Below, piece after piece: positions 35,016 to 44,671 of a stretch of 56,359 nucleotides of DNA; positions within the stretch are counted from its first letter, which is position 1, and every line of letters starts with the position of its first letter. Both the position numbers and the translations under genes were made by a program. Where the stretch lies: positions 1 to 56,359 of the forward strand of contig NZ_CABVPL010000053.1 in assembly GCF_902499045.1 (NCBI RefSeq), read 5' to 3'. Source of the DNA: Burkholderia latens (GTDB taxonomy: Bacteria > Pseudomonadota > Gammaproteobacteria > Burkholderiales > Burkholderiaceae). Below the pieces are notes generated by a model, which had not been told where the DNA came from, searched no databases, and worked only from the letters and a program-made list of their open reading frames with translations.

Positions 35016-36590
35016 TCAGAACGAATAGATGAACTGCGTCGCGAGCAGGTCGTTGGACTTGCCGTACGACCCGTCGTTGCGCAGGAACACCTTGTTGTTC
35101 GCCCAGTCGTGCCGGTATTCGACCTTCACGGTGATCTGCTGGGTCGGATAGAACAGCAGGTCGAGCGCGACGTCCTGACGCACCGCGCCCTTGCAGTCGA
35201 AGCCGAGGCCGCCGTTCGCCTTCGACGTCGCGAGGCAGTCCGCATCGACGCCGAAGCCGTTGAACGGATCCATCCCGTTGCCGTTCAGCGCGATGCCGCC
35301 GCCGCCGCCGCCGTTCTTGCTGTTCACGAGCGCATCGTAGCGCAGCGTCACGCCCATGCGGCCGACCACCGGCGCGTTGAACTTGCGGTGCGCGAGCAGC
35401 GACAGCCCGTACCACTGCGCGAGCCCGCCGTTGTATGCCGCATGCTGCTGCTGGCCGTAATCGAGCTCGGCGTTGTACTGGATGTCGGCGAGCGTGTACG
35501 TCGCGTCCACTTCGCCGAAGAAGAACGTGCCGTAGCCGCTCGGCGCGGCGCCGCCCGGCCCGTAGTGCACGACACCGTCCGAGTCGATCGCGCTCGCGAG
35601 CGTCTGCCGGCCGATGTTGATCGAGCCGCCGATGTCGAGCGCGCTCGACCACGTGTAGTCGGCGCGCGCGGTGAAGGTCGGCACCTTGTTGCTGGTGGTG
35701 ATCGGATCGCCGAGCGCGTTGGTGCCCGTCTGCGTGACCGAGCCGTACGTGCGGTACTGCTCGTTGCCGACGAAGAACTTCCACGCCCATGCGCCCTTCG
35801 TGTAGTTCGCGCCCGCGCCGACGTAGCTGCCCGGATCGGAGAAGTCGTACAGCAGGTTGTGCGTGAGCGTGAGCATCTGGTTCGACTGCTGCACCTCGTA
35901 GCCGCCGAAGCTCGGGATCAGGCCGGCGACGAGCGTGGTCGTCGCACTGATCGGCACGTTGACGACCGCGGTGTTCAGCAGGTTGTCGGTGATCGAGCCG
36001 CGCGAGTTCTGCAGCAGCGTGATGCCGTTGCCGCGGTTCGGCATCAGCGTGATCTCGGCCGACGGCGCCATCGGGCCGACGCCGAAGGTCTTCTTGATGT
36101 CGAGGTACAGATCGCCGAACGTGCTGTTGAAGTAGTTGTACGCGTTCTCGTGGTTCGCGAACAGGAACGACGACGTGCCGGCCGCGCGGTTGTAGATGTA
36201 GGTCGGATCGATGTAGCCGGTGACCGACAGGCCCGCGAGCGGCCCGGTGTTGGCCGCGTCCGTCAGCGAGTCGACCTTCAGCTGCTGGTTCGCGATCTGC
36301 TGCTTCATTTCGCTGACCTCGTCGTTGGTCAGCGCGGCCTGCGCATGGCCATAGTCCGGCGACGACGGATCGGCGGCCACGATGGCCGGTTTCGCCGCGG
36401 CCGCCGCGCCCGCTTGCGCGACCGCGGTGCCGCCCGGTTGCGCGGCGAGTTGCGCCTGCATGGCCTTCATCTGCTTCTGCAGCGCGGCCACCTGCGCCTG
36501 CAGCGCCTTGATTTCGGCGGATGTGGAGCCGGCCAGCGCGATGCCCGGCAACGCGCCGGCCACCAGCAGGCAGATCAGTTTCTTCTTCAT
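35016..36590 (-). CDS. Coiled-coil plus beta-barrel outer-membrane protein (DUF3138-like)
   Basis: 524 residues from the ATG at 36590, with AGGAGA upstream. A signal peptide (MKKKLICLLVAGALPGIALA) is followed by a heptad-like coiled coil (about 22-50, IKALQAQVAALQKQMKAMQA) and an Ala/Pro linker. Residues 105-524 look like a porin-type barrel: alternating strands, many aromatic residues, and a C-terminus ending LLATQFIYSF, the aromatic end used for barrel insertion. From memory it resembles DUF3138 of Burkholderiales. It sits between the ABC permease gene and the oxidases, so a polyamine channel is a fair guess, but unproven. Confidence 0.8.
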   Translation of the reverse strand: MKKKLICLLVAGALPGIALAGSTSAEIKALQAQVAALQKQMKAMQAQLAAQPGGTAVAQAGAAAAAKPAIVAADPSSPDYGHAQAALTNDEVSEMKQQIANQQLKVDSLTDAANTGPLAGLSVTGYIDPTYIYNRAAGTSSFLFANHENAYNYFNSTFGDLYLDIKKTFGVGPMAPSAEITLMPNRGNGITLLQNSRGSITDNLLNTAVVNVPISATTTLVAGLIPSFGGYEVQQSNQMLTLTHNLLYDFSDPGSYVGAGANYTKGAWAWKFFVGNEQYRTYGSVTQTGTNALGDPITTSNKVPTFTARADYTWSSALDIGGSINIGRQTLASAIDSDGVVHYGPGGAAPSGYGTFFFGEVDATYTLADIQYNAELDYGQQQHAAYNGGLAQWYGLSLLAHRKFNAPVVGRMGVTLRYDALVNSKNGGGGGGIALNGNGMDPFNGFGVDADCLATSKANGGLGFDCKGAVRQDVALDLLFYPTQQITVKVEYRHDWANNKVFLRNDGSYGKSNDLLATQFIYSF

Positions 36591-36696
36591 GGCGGATTCT
36601 CCTAGTCGTGCGGCTGTCAAAGTGCGTTTCGATGCGCGCGCCGCAATCGCGCGGCGCGCCGTCTTGTTATCGATCGAAGGGGAACGATGCGTCGGG

Positions 36697-37536
36697 TCAG
36701 GCCGCCGCGAAGGCCGCCTTCATGTCGGCCACGCGGCGCCGCTCGCGCGCAACCATCATCTGGTTCACGACGATCACGCCGATCGTCACCGCGGTGATGA
36801 ACAGCGTCGCCAGTGCATTCATTTCCGGGTTCAGGCCGAGCCGCACGCGCGAGAACACGACGAGCGGCAGCGTCGTCGAGCCCGGCCCGGACAGGAACGC
36901 CGACAGCACGAGATCGTCGATCGACAGCGTGAACGACAGCAGCCAGCCCGACAGCAGCGCCTGCGAGATCAGCGGCAGCGTGACCACGAAGAACACCTTC
37001 AGCGGCGTCGCGCCGAGATCGAGCGCGGCCTCTTCCAGCGACTTGTTCATCTCCTTCACGCGCGACTGCACGATGATCGCCACGTACGACACGCAGAGCA
37101 TCACGTGGCCGATCCAGATCGTCACCATCCCGCGACCTTTCGGCCAGCCGAACATCTGCTCGAGCGCGACGAACAGCAGCAGCAGCGAGATGCCCTGGAT
37201 CACTTCCGGAATCACGAGCGGCGCGTTGATCATCCCGGTGTACAGCGTGAAGCCCCTGAAGCGGCCGAAGCGCGCGAGCACGAAGCCGGCCCACGTGCCG
37301 ATCACGACCGACGCGGTGGCCGTCAGGAGGCCGATCTTCAGCGACAGCCACGCGGCGCTCAGCAGCTCGTCGTCGTCGAGCAGCGCTGCGTACCACTTCA
37401 GCGAGAAGCCCGACCACACCGTGACCAGCTTCGACTCGTTGAACGAGTACACGACGAGGCTGATGATCGGGATGTACAGGAACAGGAAGCCGAAGGCGAG
37501 GACGCCCGTCGACAGCGGTTTGTTCGGCTTGATCAT
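36697..37536 (-). CDS. potI: Putrescine/polyamine ABC transporter permease (PotI-like)
   Basis: Inner-membrane permease, 279 residues with about six helices. The ATG at 37536 overlaps the potH stop (ATGA), with GGAGGACG upstream. The EAA loop that contacts the ATPase is NKSLEEAALDLGATPLKVFF near 172-191. First helix at about 11-31. Pairs with PotH to form the channel. Confidence 0.92.
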   Translation of the reverse strand: MIKPNKPLSTGVLAFGFLFLYIPIISLVVYSFNESKLVTVWSGFSLKWYAALLDDDELLSAAWLSLKIGLLTATASVVIGTWAGFVLARFGRFRGFTLYTGMINAPLVIPEVIQGISLLLLFVALEQMFGWPKGRGMVTIWIGHVMLCVSYVAIIVQSRVKEMNKSLEEAALDLGATPLKVFFVVTLPLISQALLSGWLLSFTLSIDDLVLSAFLSGPGSTTLPLVVFSRVRLGLNPEMNALATLFITAVTIGVIVVNQMMVARERRRVADMKAAFAAA

Positions 37537-38522
37537 TTCGCGTCCTCCAGTTCCTTGACCTGGTAGTACTGGAACAGCGCCATCGGCACCAGCAACAGCA
37601 GCACCATCGCGACCGTCACCGCGGACGCCATCGGCCAGTCCATGTTGTTGAAGAACTCGTCCCACATCACGCGGCCGATCATCAGCGTGTCGGCGCCGCC
37701 GAGCAGCTCGGGAATCACGTACTCGCCGACCGCCGGGATGAACACCAGCAGGCTGCCGGCGATGATCCCGTTCTTCGACAGCGGCAGCGTGATCCGCGTG
37801 AACGCGACCCACGGCTTCGCGCCGAGGTCGTAAGCGGCCTCGAGCAGCGTGAGGTCCATCTTCACGAGGTGCGCGTAGAGCGGCATCACCATGAACGGCA
37901 GGTACGAATAGACCATCCCGATGTACACGCCCGCGTCGCTGTGATAGAGGCGCAGCGGCGTGTGGATGATGCCGAGCGCGATCAGCGCGTGGTTCAACAG
38001 GCCGTCGTCCTTCAGGATGCCGATCCATGCGTACACGCGGATCAGGAACGACGTCCAGAACGGCAGCATCACGGCCATCATCAGCACGTTGCGCCGGGCC
38101 GGTTCCGAGCGCGCGATGTAGTACGCCATCGGATAGCCGATCAGCAGACACAGCAGCGTCGACACGGCGGCCATCTTCAGCGAGCTGAGGTAGGTCGCGA
38201 TGTACAGGTCGTCCTGCAGCAGGAACGCGTAGTGCGACAGCTGCAGCGCGAAGCGCACGACGCCGTCCTTGATCTCGACGAGCGACGTATACGGCGGGAT
38301 CCCCATCACCTGGTCGGCGAAGCTGATCTTGAACACCAGCACGAACGGCAGCGCGAAGAAGATCGTGAGCCACAGGAACGGCACGCCGATCGCGACGCCG
38401 CGGCCCGACGGCAGGAAGCGCGACAGCGCGGCGAAGCGGCTGCGGCGCGTTGAAGGCCGTGTCGCGACGGCGGCGCCGCTAGAAACCGGCGCGGACGGCG
38501 TGGAAGCGGAGGTTCTGATCAT
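37533..38522 (-). CDS. potH: Putrescine/polyamine ABC transporter permease (PotH-like)
   Basis: 329 residues with a longer N-terminal tail (Ser/Ala/Arg-rich, about 1-40) before the first helix (GVAIGVPFLWLTIFFALPFV). EAA loop LTLLEAAYDLGAKPWVAFTR near residues 228-247. Starts 7 bp after the ATPase gene stop and overlaps potI, so the three are expressed together. Confidence 0.92.
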   Translation of the reverse strand: MIRTSASTPSAPVSSGAAVATRPSTRRSRFAALSRFLPSGRGVAIGVPFLWLTIFFALPFVLVFKISFADQVMGIPPYTSLVEIKDGVVRFALQLSHYAFLLQDDLYIATYLSSLKMAAVSTLLCLLIGYPMAYYIARSEPARRNVLMMAVMLPFWTSFLIRVYAWIGILKDDGLLNHALIALGIIHTPLRLYHSDAGVYIGMVYSYLPFMVMPLYAHLVKMDLTLLEAAYDLGAKPWVAFTRITLPLSKNGIIAGSLLVFIPAVGEYVIPELLGGADTLMIGRVMWDEFFNNMDWPMASAVTVAMVLLLLVPMALFQYYQVKELEDAK

Positions 38523-38529
38523 GGCGTCC

Positions 38530-39696
38530 TCACTGCGTCAGCACGACGCCGCTTGCCGGCGACCACGACACGAACACGTCGTCGTTCCACGAAGGCGCAC
38601 CGTCGTGCATCAGATGCGAGCTCGACAGGTTCGACACGACCGTCTTGCCGCTCGGCAGACGCACGTGGTACAGCGAGTAGCTGCCCATGTACGCGATGTC
38701 GGTCACGACGCCGCGCGCCCAGTTGTGATGCGAACCCGGCTTGTCGCGCGACACGTGCACGCGTTCGGGCCGCACCGAGATGCCGACCGGCATCCCGAGC
38801 GGGCCGGTCACGCCGTGGCTCACGTACATGCGCGCTTCGAGGTCGTCGCTCTCGACGAAGATGTGATCGGGCTCGTCCTCGACCACGCGGCCCTCGAACA
38901 GATTCGTCGAGCCGATGAATTCAGCGGAGAAGCGGCTGTTCGGGTATTCGTACACTTCGCCGGGCGTGCCGATCTGCACGATCTTGCCTTCGCTCATCAC
39001 CGCGAGGCGGCTCGCCATCGTCATCGCTTCTTCCTGGTCGTGCGTGACCATCACGCAGGTCACGTCGACCTTGTCGATGATGTTGACCAGTTCGAGCTGG
39101 GTCTTCTGACGGATCTTCTTGTCGAGCGCGGACATCGGCTCGTCGAGCAGCAGCAGCTTCGGGCGCTTCACGAGCGAACGCGCGAGCGCGACGCGCTGCT
39201 GCTGGCCGCCCGACAATTGATGCGGCTTGCGCTTCGCGTACTTGCTCATCTGCACGAGCGCGAGCGCGTCGGCCACGCGTTCCTTGATCTCGTTCTTCGG
39301 CGTGCCTTCCTGCTTCAGCCCGAACGCGACGTTCGATTCGACCGACATGTGCGGAAACAGCGCGTACGACTGGAACATCATGTTCACCGGCCGGCGGTAC
39401 GGCGGCAGCGACGCAAGGTCTTCGCCGTCGACGAAGATCCTGCCGGACGTGGCCGTCTCCAGCCCGGCCAGCATGCGCAGCAGCGTCGACTTGCCGCAGC
39501 CCGAGCTGCCGAGCAGCGCGAACAGCTCGTTCTTCGCGATCGTCAGGTTCACGTTGTCGACGGCCGTGCTGTCGCCGAACTTCTTCACGACGTTTTCGAT
39601 GCGCACGAACGCGTCGTTCTTCGAGCGGGCCACGGCGGCCGGTTGGGTCTGGCGTGCAGCTGCGGAAGAGGGTATCGATTGCATGGGAGTCACCAT
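38530..39696 (-). CDS. potG: Putrescine/polyamine ABC transporter ATPase (PotG-like)
   Basis: Cytosolic ATP-binding subunit, 388 residues. Walker A GSSGCGKST at 63-71, Q-loop Gln109, signature LSGGQ at 161-165, Walker B LLLLDEP at 181-187 with Glu186, and a C-terminal TOBE-type regulatory domain (about 265-380). The ATG at 39696 (MVTPMQSI) is the longest start; the Met four codons later is possible. The first 25 residues are not conserved in the family. The gap to potF, 178 bp, is the longest inside the transporter genes. Confidence 0.93.
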   Translation of the reverse strand: MVTPMQSIPSSAAARQTQPAAVARSKNDAFVRIENVVKKFGDSTAVDNVNLTIAKNELFALLGSSGCGKSTLLRMLAGLETATSGRIFVDGEDLASLPPYRRPVNMMFQSYALFPHMSVESNVAFGLKQEGTPKNEIKERVADALALVQMSKYAKRKPHQLSGGQQQRVALARSLVKRPKLLLLDEPMSALDKKIRQKTQLELVNIIDKVDVTCVMVTHDQEEAMTMASRLAVMSEGKIVQIGTPGEVYEYPNSRFSAEFIGSTNLFEGRVVEDEPDHIFVESDDLEARMYVSHGVTGPLGMPVGISVRPERVHVSRDKPGSHHNWARGVVTDIAYMGSYSLYHVRLPSGKTVVSNLSSSHLMHDGAPSWNDDVFVSWSPASGVVLTQ

Positions 39697-39874
39697 TCGT
39701 TCTTCACGGATTGCAGGCGTGAGCGTCCCCGCGCGAGGCGCGCAACGCGACTCGCGGGCAACGGCTCATGCCGGATGGAACAGGACGTGCGGGCGGACGC
39801 AGGTCCGCTGATCGCGGGAGGGCGGACGTCGGCCGATGGTCAGCCGCTGCCTGCGCCGCCGCGTTGGCTCACGA

Positions 39875-40990
39875 TCAGTGGCCCGTCTTCAACTGCGCCC
39901 ACAGACGGTTCTCGAGGCGCAGGATGTCGGCCGGCATCGGCTTCATCAGCACCATCTTCTTCAGCACGTCCTCGGGCGGGTAGACGGTCGGGTCCTGCGC
40001 GACGGCCGGCGTGACGAACTGATGCGCGGCCTTGTTCGCGGTCGGGTAGAACACCGTGTTCGTGATCGCCGCGTTGACCTTCGGGTCGGACACGTAGTTG
40101 ATCCACTTCAACGCGGCCTCGGGGTGCGGCGCGTCCTTCGGGATCACCATCACGTCGAACCACAGCAGGCCGCCTTCCTTCGGATTCGAGAACTTGATGT
40201 CGTACGCGCGTTTCGCTTCGGCCGAGCGGCGGTGCGCAATGCCGACGTCGCCGGACCAGCCGAGCACGACGCACACGTCGTTGTTCGCGAGATCGTTGAT
40301 GTAGCCGGACGAGTTGAACTGCGTGATGTACGGGCGGACTTTCTTCAGTACTTCGAATGCAGCCTGGTAGTCGCCGGGGTTCTTGCTGTTCGGGTCGCGG
40401 CCCATGTACTGCAGCGTTGCCGCGAACACGTCGACCGCCTGATCGAGGAACGACACGCCGCAGCTCTTCAGCTTTTCCATGTTGGCCGGGTCGAACACCA
40501 GCGCCCAGCTGTCGACCGGCGCCTTGTCGCCGAGCGCCTTCTTCACCGCCTGCGCGTTGTAGCCGATACCGTCGGTGCCGTACGCCCACGGCACGCCGTA
40601 CTGGTTGCCCGGGTCGGCATCCGCGATCATCTTCATCAGCAGCGGATCGAGGTTCGCGAGGTTCGGAATCTTCGACTTGTCGAGCTTCTGGTACACGCCG
40701 GCCTGGATCTGCTTGGCCATGTAGTTCGACGTCGGCACGACGATGTCGTAGCCCGAACTGCCCGCCAGCAGCTTCGCCTGCAGCGTGTCGTCGCTGTCGT
40801 AGTTGTCGTACTTGACGTGGATGCCCGTCTGTTTCTGGAAGTTCGGGATCGTGTCCGGTGCGATGTAGTCGGACCAGTTGTACACGTTCAGCTCGTCGGC
40901 ACGCGCCGACGGGCTGGCGACCGACGTGAACGCAGCGGCGGCGGCAAGGGCCGCGACGGAGCAGGCTTGGCGAAGAAAGCAGGCACGCAT
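39875..40990 (-). CDS. potF: Periplasmic polyamine-binding protein (PotF/SpuD-like)
   Basis: Solute-binding receptor of the ABC transporter. The start at 40990 (MRACFLRQACSVAALAAAAA) has AGGGGAA upstream; signal peptide to about residue 31 (SPSARA-DELN). The mature protein opens with LNVYNWSDYIAPDTIPNFQK, the PotD/PotF hallmark, and has YDIVVPTSNYMAKQIQAGVY and WAYGTDGIGYNAQAV. 371 residues in total. Putrescine or spermidine preference cannot be settled by eye. Confidence 0.94.
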   Translation of the reverse strand: MRACFLRQACSVAALAAAAAFTSVASPSARADELNVYNWSDYIAPDTIPNFQKQTGIHVKYDNYDSDDTLQAKLLAGSSGYDIVVPTSNYMAKQIQAGVYQKLDKSKIPNLANLDPLLMKMIADADPGNQYGVPWAYGTDGIGYNAQAVKKALGDKAPVDSWALVFDPANMEKLKSCGVSFLDQAVDVFAATLQYMGRDPNSKNPGDYQAAFEVLKKVRPYITQFNSSGYINDLANNDVCVVLGWSGDVGIAHRRSAEAKRAYDIKFSNPKEGGLLWFDVMVIPKDAPHPEAALKWINYVSDPKVNAAITNTVFYPTANKAAHQFVTPAVAQDPTVYPPEDVLKKMVLMKPMPADILRLENRLWAQLKTGH

Positions 40991-41052
40991 GGTGGAATTC
41001 CCCTGGGTTATGGTGGCGTGCGGCGCCCGCCGCACGCCTGTAGGCAAAGTCG

Positions 41053-42480
41053 TTACGAAAGGCCCAGCTGCTGGGCAGTCGCATCGACGGCCTTCTTCGC
41101 CTTCGATACGAGCTCATCGAGTTCCTGCCGCGAGATCACGAGCGGCGGCGACAGCAGCATCCGGTCGCCGGTCGCGCGCATGATCAGGTTGCCGTTGAAG
41201 CAGAAATCGCGGCAGATCGTGCCGACGTCGCCGCCGTTCGCGAAGCGGCGCCGTTCGGCCGGCGCTTCCGCGAGCTGCAGGCTCGCAACCATTCCGTGGC
41301 CGTGCACTTCGCCGACGATCGGGTGGCGCGAGAAGGTTTCGCGCATCAGCGCCTGGAAGTACGGGCCCGTGTCGCTTTTCACACGCTCGACGATCCCTTC
41401 GTCGCGCAGCAGCTTCAGGTTCGCGACCGCCACCGCGGCCGCGACCGGGTGGCCCGAGTACGTGAGGCCGTGGTTGAGTTCGCCGTTGTCGATGATCGGC
41501 CGCGCGACGCGTTCGTGAATGCCGACCGCGCCCATCGGCACGTAGCCCGACGTCAGCCCCTTCGCCATCGTGATCAGGTCCGGCTCGAAGCCGAAGTGCT
41601 GATGCGCGAACCATTCGCCGGTGCGCCCGAACCCGCCGATCACTTCGTCGGCCACCAGCAGGATGTCGTACTTGCGGCAGATTCGCTGGATTTCCGGCCA
41701 GTACGTCGACGGCGGGAAGATCACGCCGCCCGCGCCCTGGAACGGCTCGCCGATGAACGCGGCGACGTTCTCCGCGCCGAGTTCGAGAATCTTCGCTTCG
41801 AGCTGCTGCGCACGCGCGAGGCCGAAGGCTTCCGGCGTCTCGCCGGCCTGCGCGTCGCCGAAGAAATACGGCTGATCGATGTGCACGATGTGCTCGACCT
41901 TCGACGGCATCTGCTCGTGCATGTAGCCCATCCCGCCGAGCGTGCCGCCGGCGATCGTCGAGCCGTGATAGCCGTTCCTGCGCGAGATCACGTATTTCTT
42001 CTGCGGCTTGCCCTGCACGCGCCAGTACTGATGCACCAGTCGCAGCACGGTGTCGTTGCCTTCCGAGCCGCTGTTGCAATAGAAGAAGTGGTTGAAGCCG
42101 GCGGGCGTCACTTCGGCGAGCATCGCCGACAGTTCGATGATCGGCGGGTGCGTCGTCTTGAAGAACGTGTTGTAGAACGGCAGTTCCTGGATCTGGCGAT
42201 ATGCGGCGTCGGCCAGTTCCTTGCGGCCGTAGCCGACGTTCACGCACCAGAGCCCGGCCATCCCGTCGATGATCTTGTTGCCGTCCGAGTCCCACAGGTA
42301 CACGCCGTCGGCCTTCACGATCACGCGGCTGCCCGCGCGATTGAGCGCCCCCATGTCCGAGAACGGGTGGATATGATGCGCGGCGTCGAGCGCGCGGTAT
42401 TCGGCGGTCGAGCGCGCCTGCGTCGTGCGGGCCGCCGGTGCGGCGGGCTGGATCCACGCGGATTCATTGCGGTAAGTCAT
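41053..42480 (-). CDS. spuC: Putrescine/polyamine aminotransferase (SpuC-like, class III)
   Basis: PLP-dependent omega-amino transaminase, expected to pass the amino group of putrescine (or gamma-aminobutyrate) to pyruvate. 475 residues, with GGAGGAAAC before the ATG. PLP-binding Asp278 in LLVADEVIGGFGRTGEW and Schiff-base Lys307 in LITMAKGLTSGY; phosphate-binding SGSEGNDT near 137-144. Directly between puuA and potF, as in the Pseudomonas spuABCDEFGH order. No separate GABA aminotransferase (PuuE/GabT) is in the window, so this enzyme might also do that step. Confidence 0.9.
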   Translation of the reverse strand: MTYRNESAWIQPAAPAARTTQARSTAEYRALDAAHHIHPFSDMGALNRAGSRVIVKADGVYLWDSDGNKIIDGMAGLWCVNVGYGRKELADAAYRQIQELPFYNTFFKTTHPPIIELSAMLAEVTPAGFNHFFYCNSGSEGNDTVLRLVHQYWRVQGKPQKKYVISRRNGYHGSTIAGGTLGGMGYMHEQMPSKVEHIVHIDQPYFFGDAQAGETPEAFGLARAQQLEAKILELGAENVAAFIGEPFQGAGGVIFPPSTYWPEIQRICRKYDILLVADEVIGGFGRTGEWFAHQHFGFEPDLITMAKGLTSGYVPMGAVGIHERVARPIIDNGELNHGLTYSGHPVAAAVAVANLKLLRDEGIVERVKSDTGPYFQALMRETFSRHPIVGEVHGHGMVASLQLAEAPAERRRFANGGDVGTICRDFCFNGNLIMRATGDRMLLSPPLVISRQELDELVSKAKKAVDATAQQLGLS

Positions 42481-42517
42481 GTTTCCTCCGTATTCCGTAA
42501 TGCGGTTGTGCGCGCGC

Positions 42518-43855
42518 TTACACGTGCAGCAGCAGATGGCGACGCTCCCACGAGCTGATCACGCGGAAGAACGCTTCGTATTCGGTTTCCTTCAGCGCGA
42601 AATACGCCTTCAGGAACTTGGGCCCGAGGATCTCGCCGAGCGGTTCGCACGCGGCCATCAGCGTGAGGCCTTCCTCGAGGTTGCGCGGCAGCCCGTACGG
42701 CAGGTCGTAGCCGTCGCTGACCAGCGGCTCGGTCGGCTCGAGGCGCTGCGTCATGCCGAGATAGCCGGCCGCGAGCGTCGCCGCGAGCGCGAGGTACGGG
42801 TTGCAGTCGACGCCGGGGATCCGGTTCTCGATGCGGCGCGCGGCCGGCCCCGAGTGCGGGATGCGGAAACCGACCGTGCGGTTGTCGTAGCCCCACTGCA
42901 CGTTGATCGGCGCGGCCATGAAGCGCGACAGCCGGCGATACGAGTTGATGTACGGCGCGAAGATCGGCATCAGCGCGGGCGTGTACTTCTGCAGCCCGGC
43001 GAGGTAGTTGTAGAACAGCGACGTCGCGCCGCCCGTTTCTGCCGACGTGAACAGGTTGCGGCCCGTTTCCTCGTCGACGATGCTCTGGTGCACGTGCATC
43101 GCGGAGCCCGGCTCGCCTTCCATCGGCTTGGCCATGAACGTCGCGTACATGTTGTGGCGCAGCGCGGCCTCGCGCACTGTGCGCTTGAACAGGAACACCT
43201 GGTCGGCGAGCGACAGCGCGTCGCCGTGCATGAAGTTGATCTCCATCTGCGCGGCGCCGACCTCGTGGATCAGCGTGTCGATGTCGAGGTTCTGCGTTTC
43301 GCAGTACTCGTAGATGTCCTCGAACAGCGGGTCGAACTCGTTGACGGCCTCGATCGAATACGACTGGCGGCCCGTTTCGGGGCGGCCCGTGCGGCCGACC
43401 GGCGGACGCAGCGGCAGGTCCGGGTCCTTGTTCATGTCGACCAGGTAGAACTCGAGCTCGGGCGCGACCACGGGCTTCCAGCCTTTCGCCTTGTACAGGT
43501 CGAGCACGCGGCGCAGCACGTAGCGCGGCGAGATCTCGACCGGCGAGCCGTCGAAGTGCACGCAGTCGTGAATCACCTGCGCGGTCGGATCGACGGCCCA
43601 CGGGATCAGGCGGATGGTCGACGTGTCGGGCACGCACACCATGTCGGGATCGGTCACGCCGGTGAGCGATCCGTCCTCCGGATAGTCGCCGGTGACGGTC
43701 TGCACCATCACGGCCTGCGGCAGCCGCATCGATTCGCCGGACGTGAACTTGTTGCGCGGCGTGATCTTGCCGCGCGCGATGCCGGCCATGTCGGGAATGA
43801 TCGCTTCGATCTCCGTGATCCGGTGTTGCTTCAGAAAGTCTTCGATGTCTTGCAT
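42518..43855 (-). CDS. puuA: Gamma-glutamylputrescine synthetase (glutamine synthetase family)
   Basis: ATP-dependent ligase that joins glutamate to putrescine, the first step of the Puu pathway. 445 residues, starting MQDIEDFLKQHRITEIEAII. GS-type catalytic segments: ELEFYLVD near 140, INFMHGDALSLADQVFLFKR, GSAMHVHQSIVDEETGRNLF, and NVQWGYDNRTVGFRIPHSGP. It lacks the adenylylation-site region of true GlnA as far as I can see. Equivalent to SpuB of Pseudomonas. puuD lies 33 bp upstream. Confidence 0.92.
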   Translation of the reverse strand: MQDIEDFLKQHRITEIEAIIPDMAGIARGKITPRNKFTSGESMRLPQAVMVQTVTGDYPEDGSLTGVTDPDMVCVPDTSTIRLIPWAVDPTAQVIHDCVHFDGSPVEISPRYVLRRVLDLYKAKGWKPVVAPELEFYLVDMNKDPDLPLRPPVGRTGRPETGRQSYSIEAVNEFDPLFEDIYEYCETQNLDIDTLIHEVGAAQMEINFMHGDALSLADQVFLFKRTVREAALRHNMYATFMAKPMEGEPGSAMHVHQSIVDEETGRNLFTSAETGGATSLFYNYLAGLQKYTPALMPIFAPYINSYRRLSRFMAAPINVQWGYDNRTVGFRIPHSGPAARRIENRIPGVDCNPYLALAATLAAGYLGMTQRLEPTEPLVSDGYDLPYGLPRNLEEGLTLMAACEPLGEILGPKFLKAYFALKETEYEAFFRVISSWERRHLLLHV

Positions 43856-43888
43856 GTCCGTTCTCGTTCTCGTTATGTGGATTGGCGC

Positions 43889-44671
43889 TCAGGCGAGCGC
43901 GGCGGCCGCGGCGCGGGTGCGCGCATCGCGGCGCGCGCGGCATGCGTCGCCGAATGCGCGAAAGATCGCGCTCGACAGCGCGTCATGCGCATGCCGCCAT
44001 TCCGGATGCCATTGCACGCCGAGCGCGAAGGCCGGCGCATCGACGACGCTGACGGCCTCGATCAGCCCGTCCGGTGCGACGGCCTCGACCGCGAGGCCCG
44101 AACCGAGCTGCGCGATGCCCTGCTTGTGCAGCGAGTTCACGCGCACGTCGTCGCGGCCGCCGGCGAGCGCGTGCAGCACGCCGCCGGGCATCAGGTGCAC
44201 GACGTGCGCGGGGCCGTATTGCACGTCCATCGGCGCGTCGTCGTCCTCGCGGTGATCGGCGAGCCCCGGGACTTCGTGCACGCGCTGATGCAGGGTGCCG
44301 CCGCACACGACGTTCAACTCCTGGAAGCCGCGGCACACGGCGAGCACCGGCACGCCGGCCGCGATCGCCGCGCGCAGCAGCGGCAGCGTGGTCGCGTCGC
44401 GGGCGGGATCGTGCTTCGTGCCCGGTGTGCTCGGCTCGCCGCCGTACCGGTGCGGCTCGACGTTCGAGTAGCTGCCGGTAAACAGCAGCCCGTCGACGGT
44501 GGCGAGCACGTCGTCGACCGACTGGCGTTCGCCGAGCGCGGGCAGCACCATCGCGAACGCGCGCGCGCCGTCGACGATCGCCGCGACGTACTTGTCGCCG
44601 ACGGTATGCGACGCATGCGCGCCGATCTGCGTGAAGTCGGCGGTGAGACCGACGAGAGGTTTCCTTTCCAT
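43889..44671 (-). CDS. puuD: Gamma-glutamyl-GABA hydrolase (class I glutamine amidotransferase-like)
   Basis: Hydrolyses gamma-glutamyl-GABA to glutamate and GABA. The start at 44671 (MERKPLVGLTADFTQIGAHA) gives 260 residues; the open frame upstream is not protein-like. Nucleophile Cys113 in VLAVCRGFQELN, with His222 and Glu224 in GVQWHPEW completing the triad. First gene of the leftward polyamine run; equivalent to SpuA. Confidence 0.92.
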   Translation of the reverse strand: MERKPLVGLTADFTQIGAHASHTVGDKYVAAIVDGARAFAMVLPALGERQSVDDVLATVDGLLFTGSYSNVEPHRYGGEPSTPGTKHDPARDATTLPLLRAAIAAGVPVLAVCRGFQELNVVCGGTLHQRVHEVPGLADHREDDDAPMDVQYGPAHVVHLMPGGVLHALAGGRDDVRVNSLHKQGIAQLGSGLAVEAVAPDGLIEAVSVVDAPAFALGVQWHPEWRHAHDALSSAIFRAFGDACRARRDARTRAAAAALA

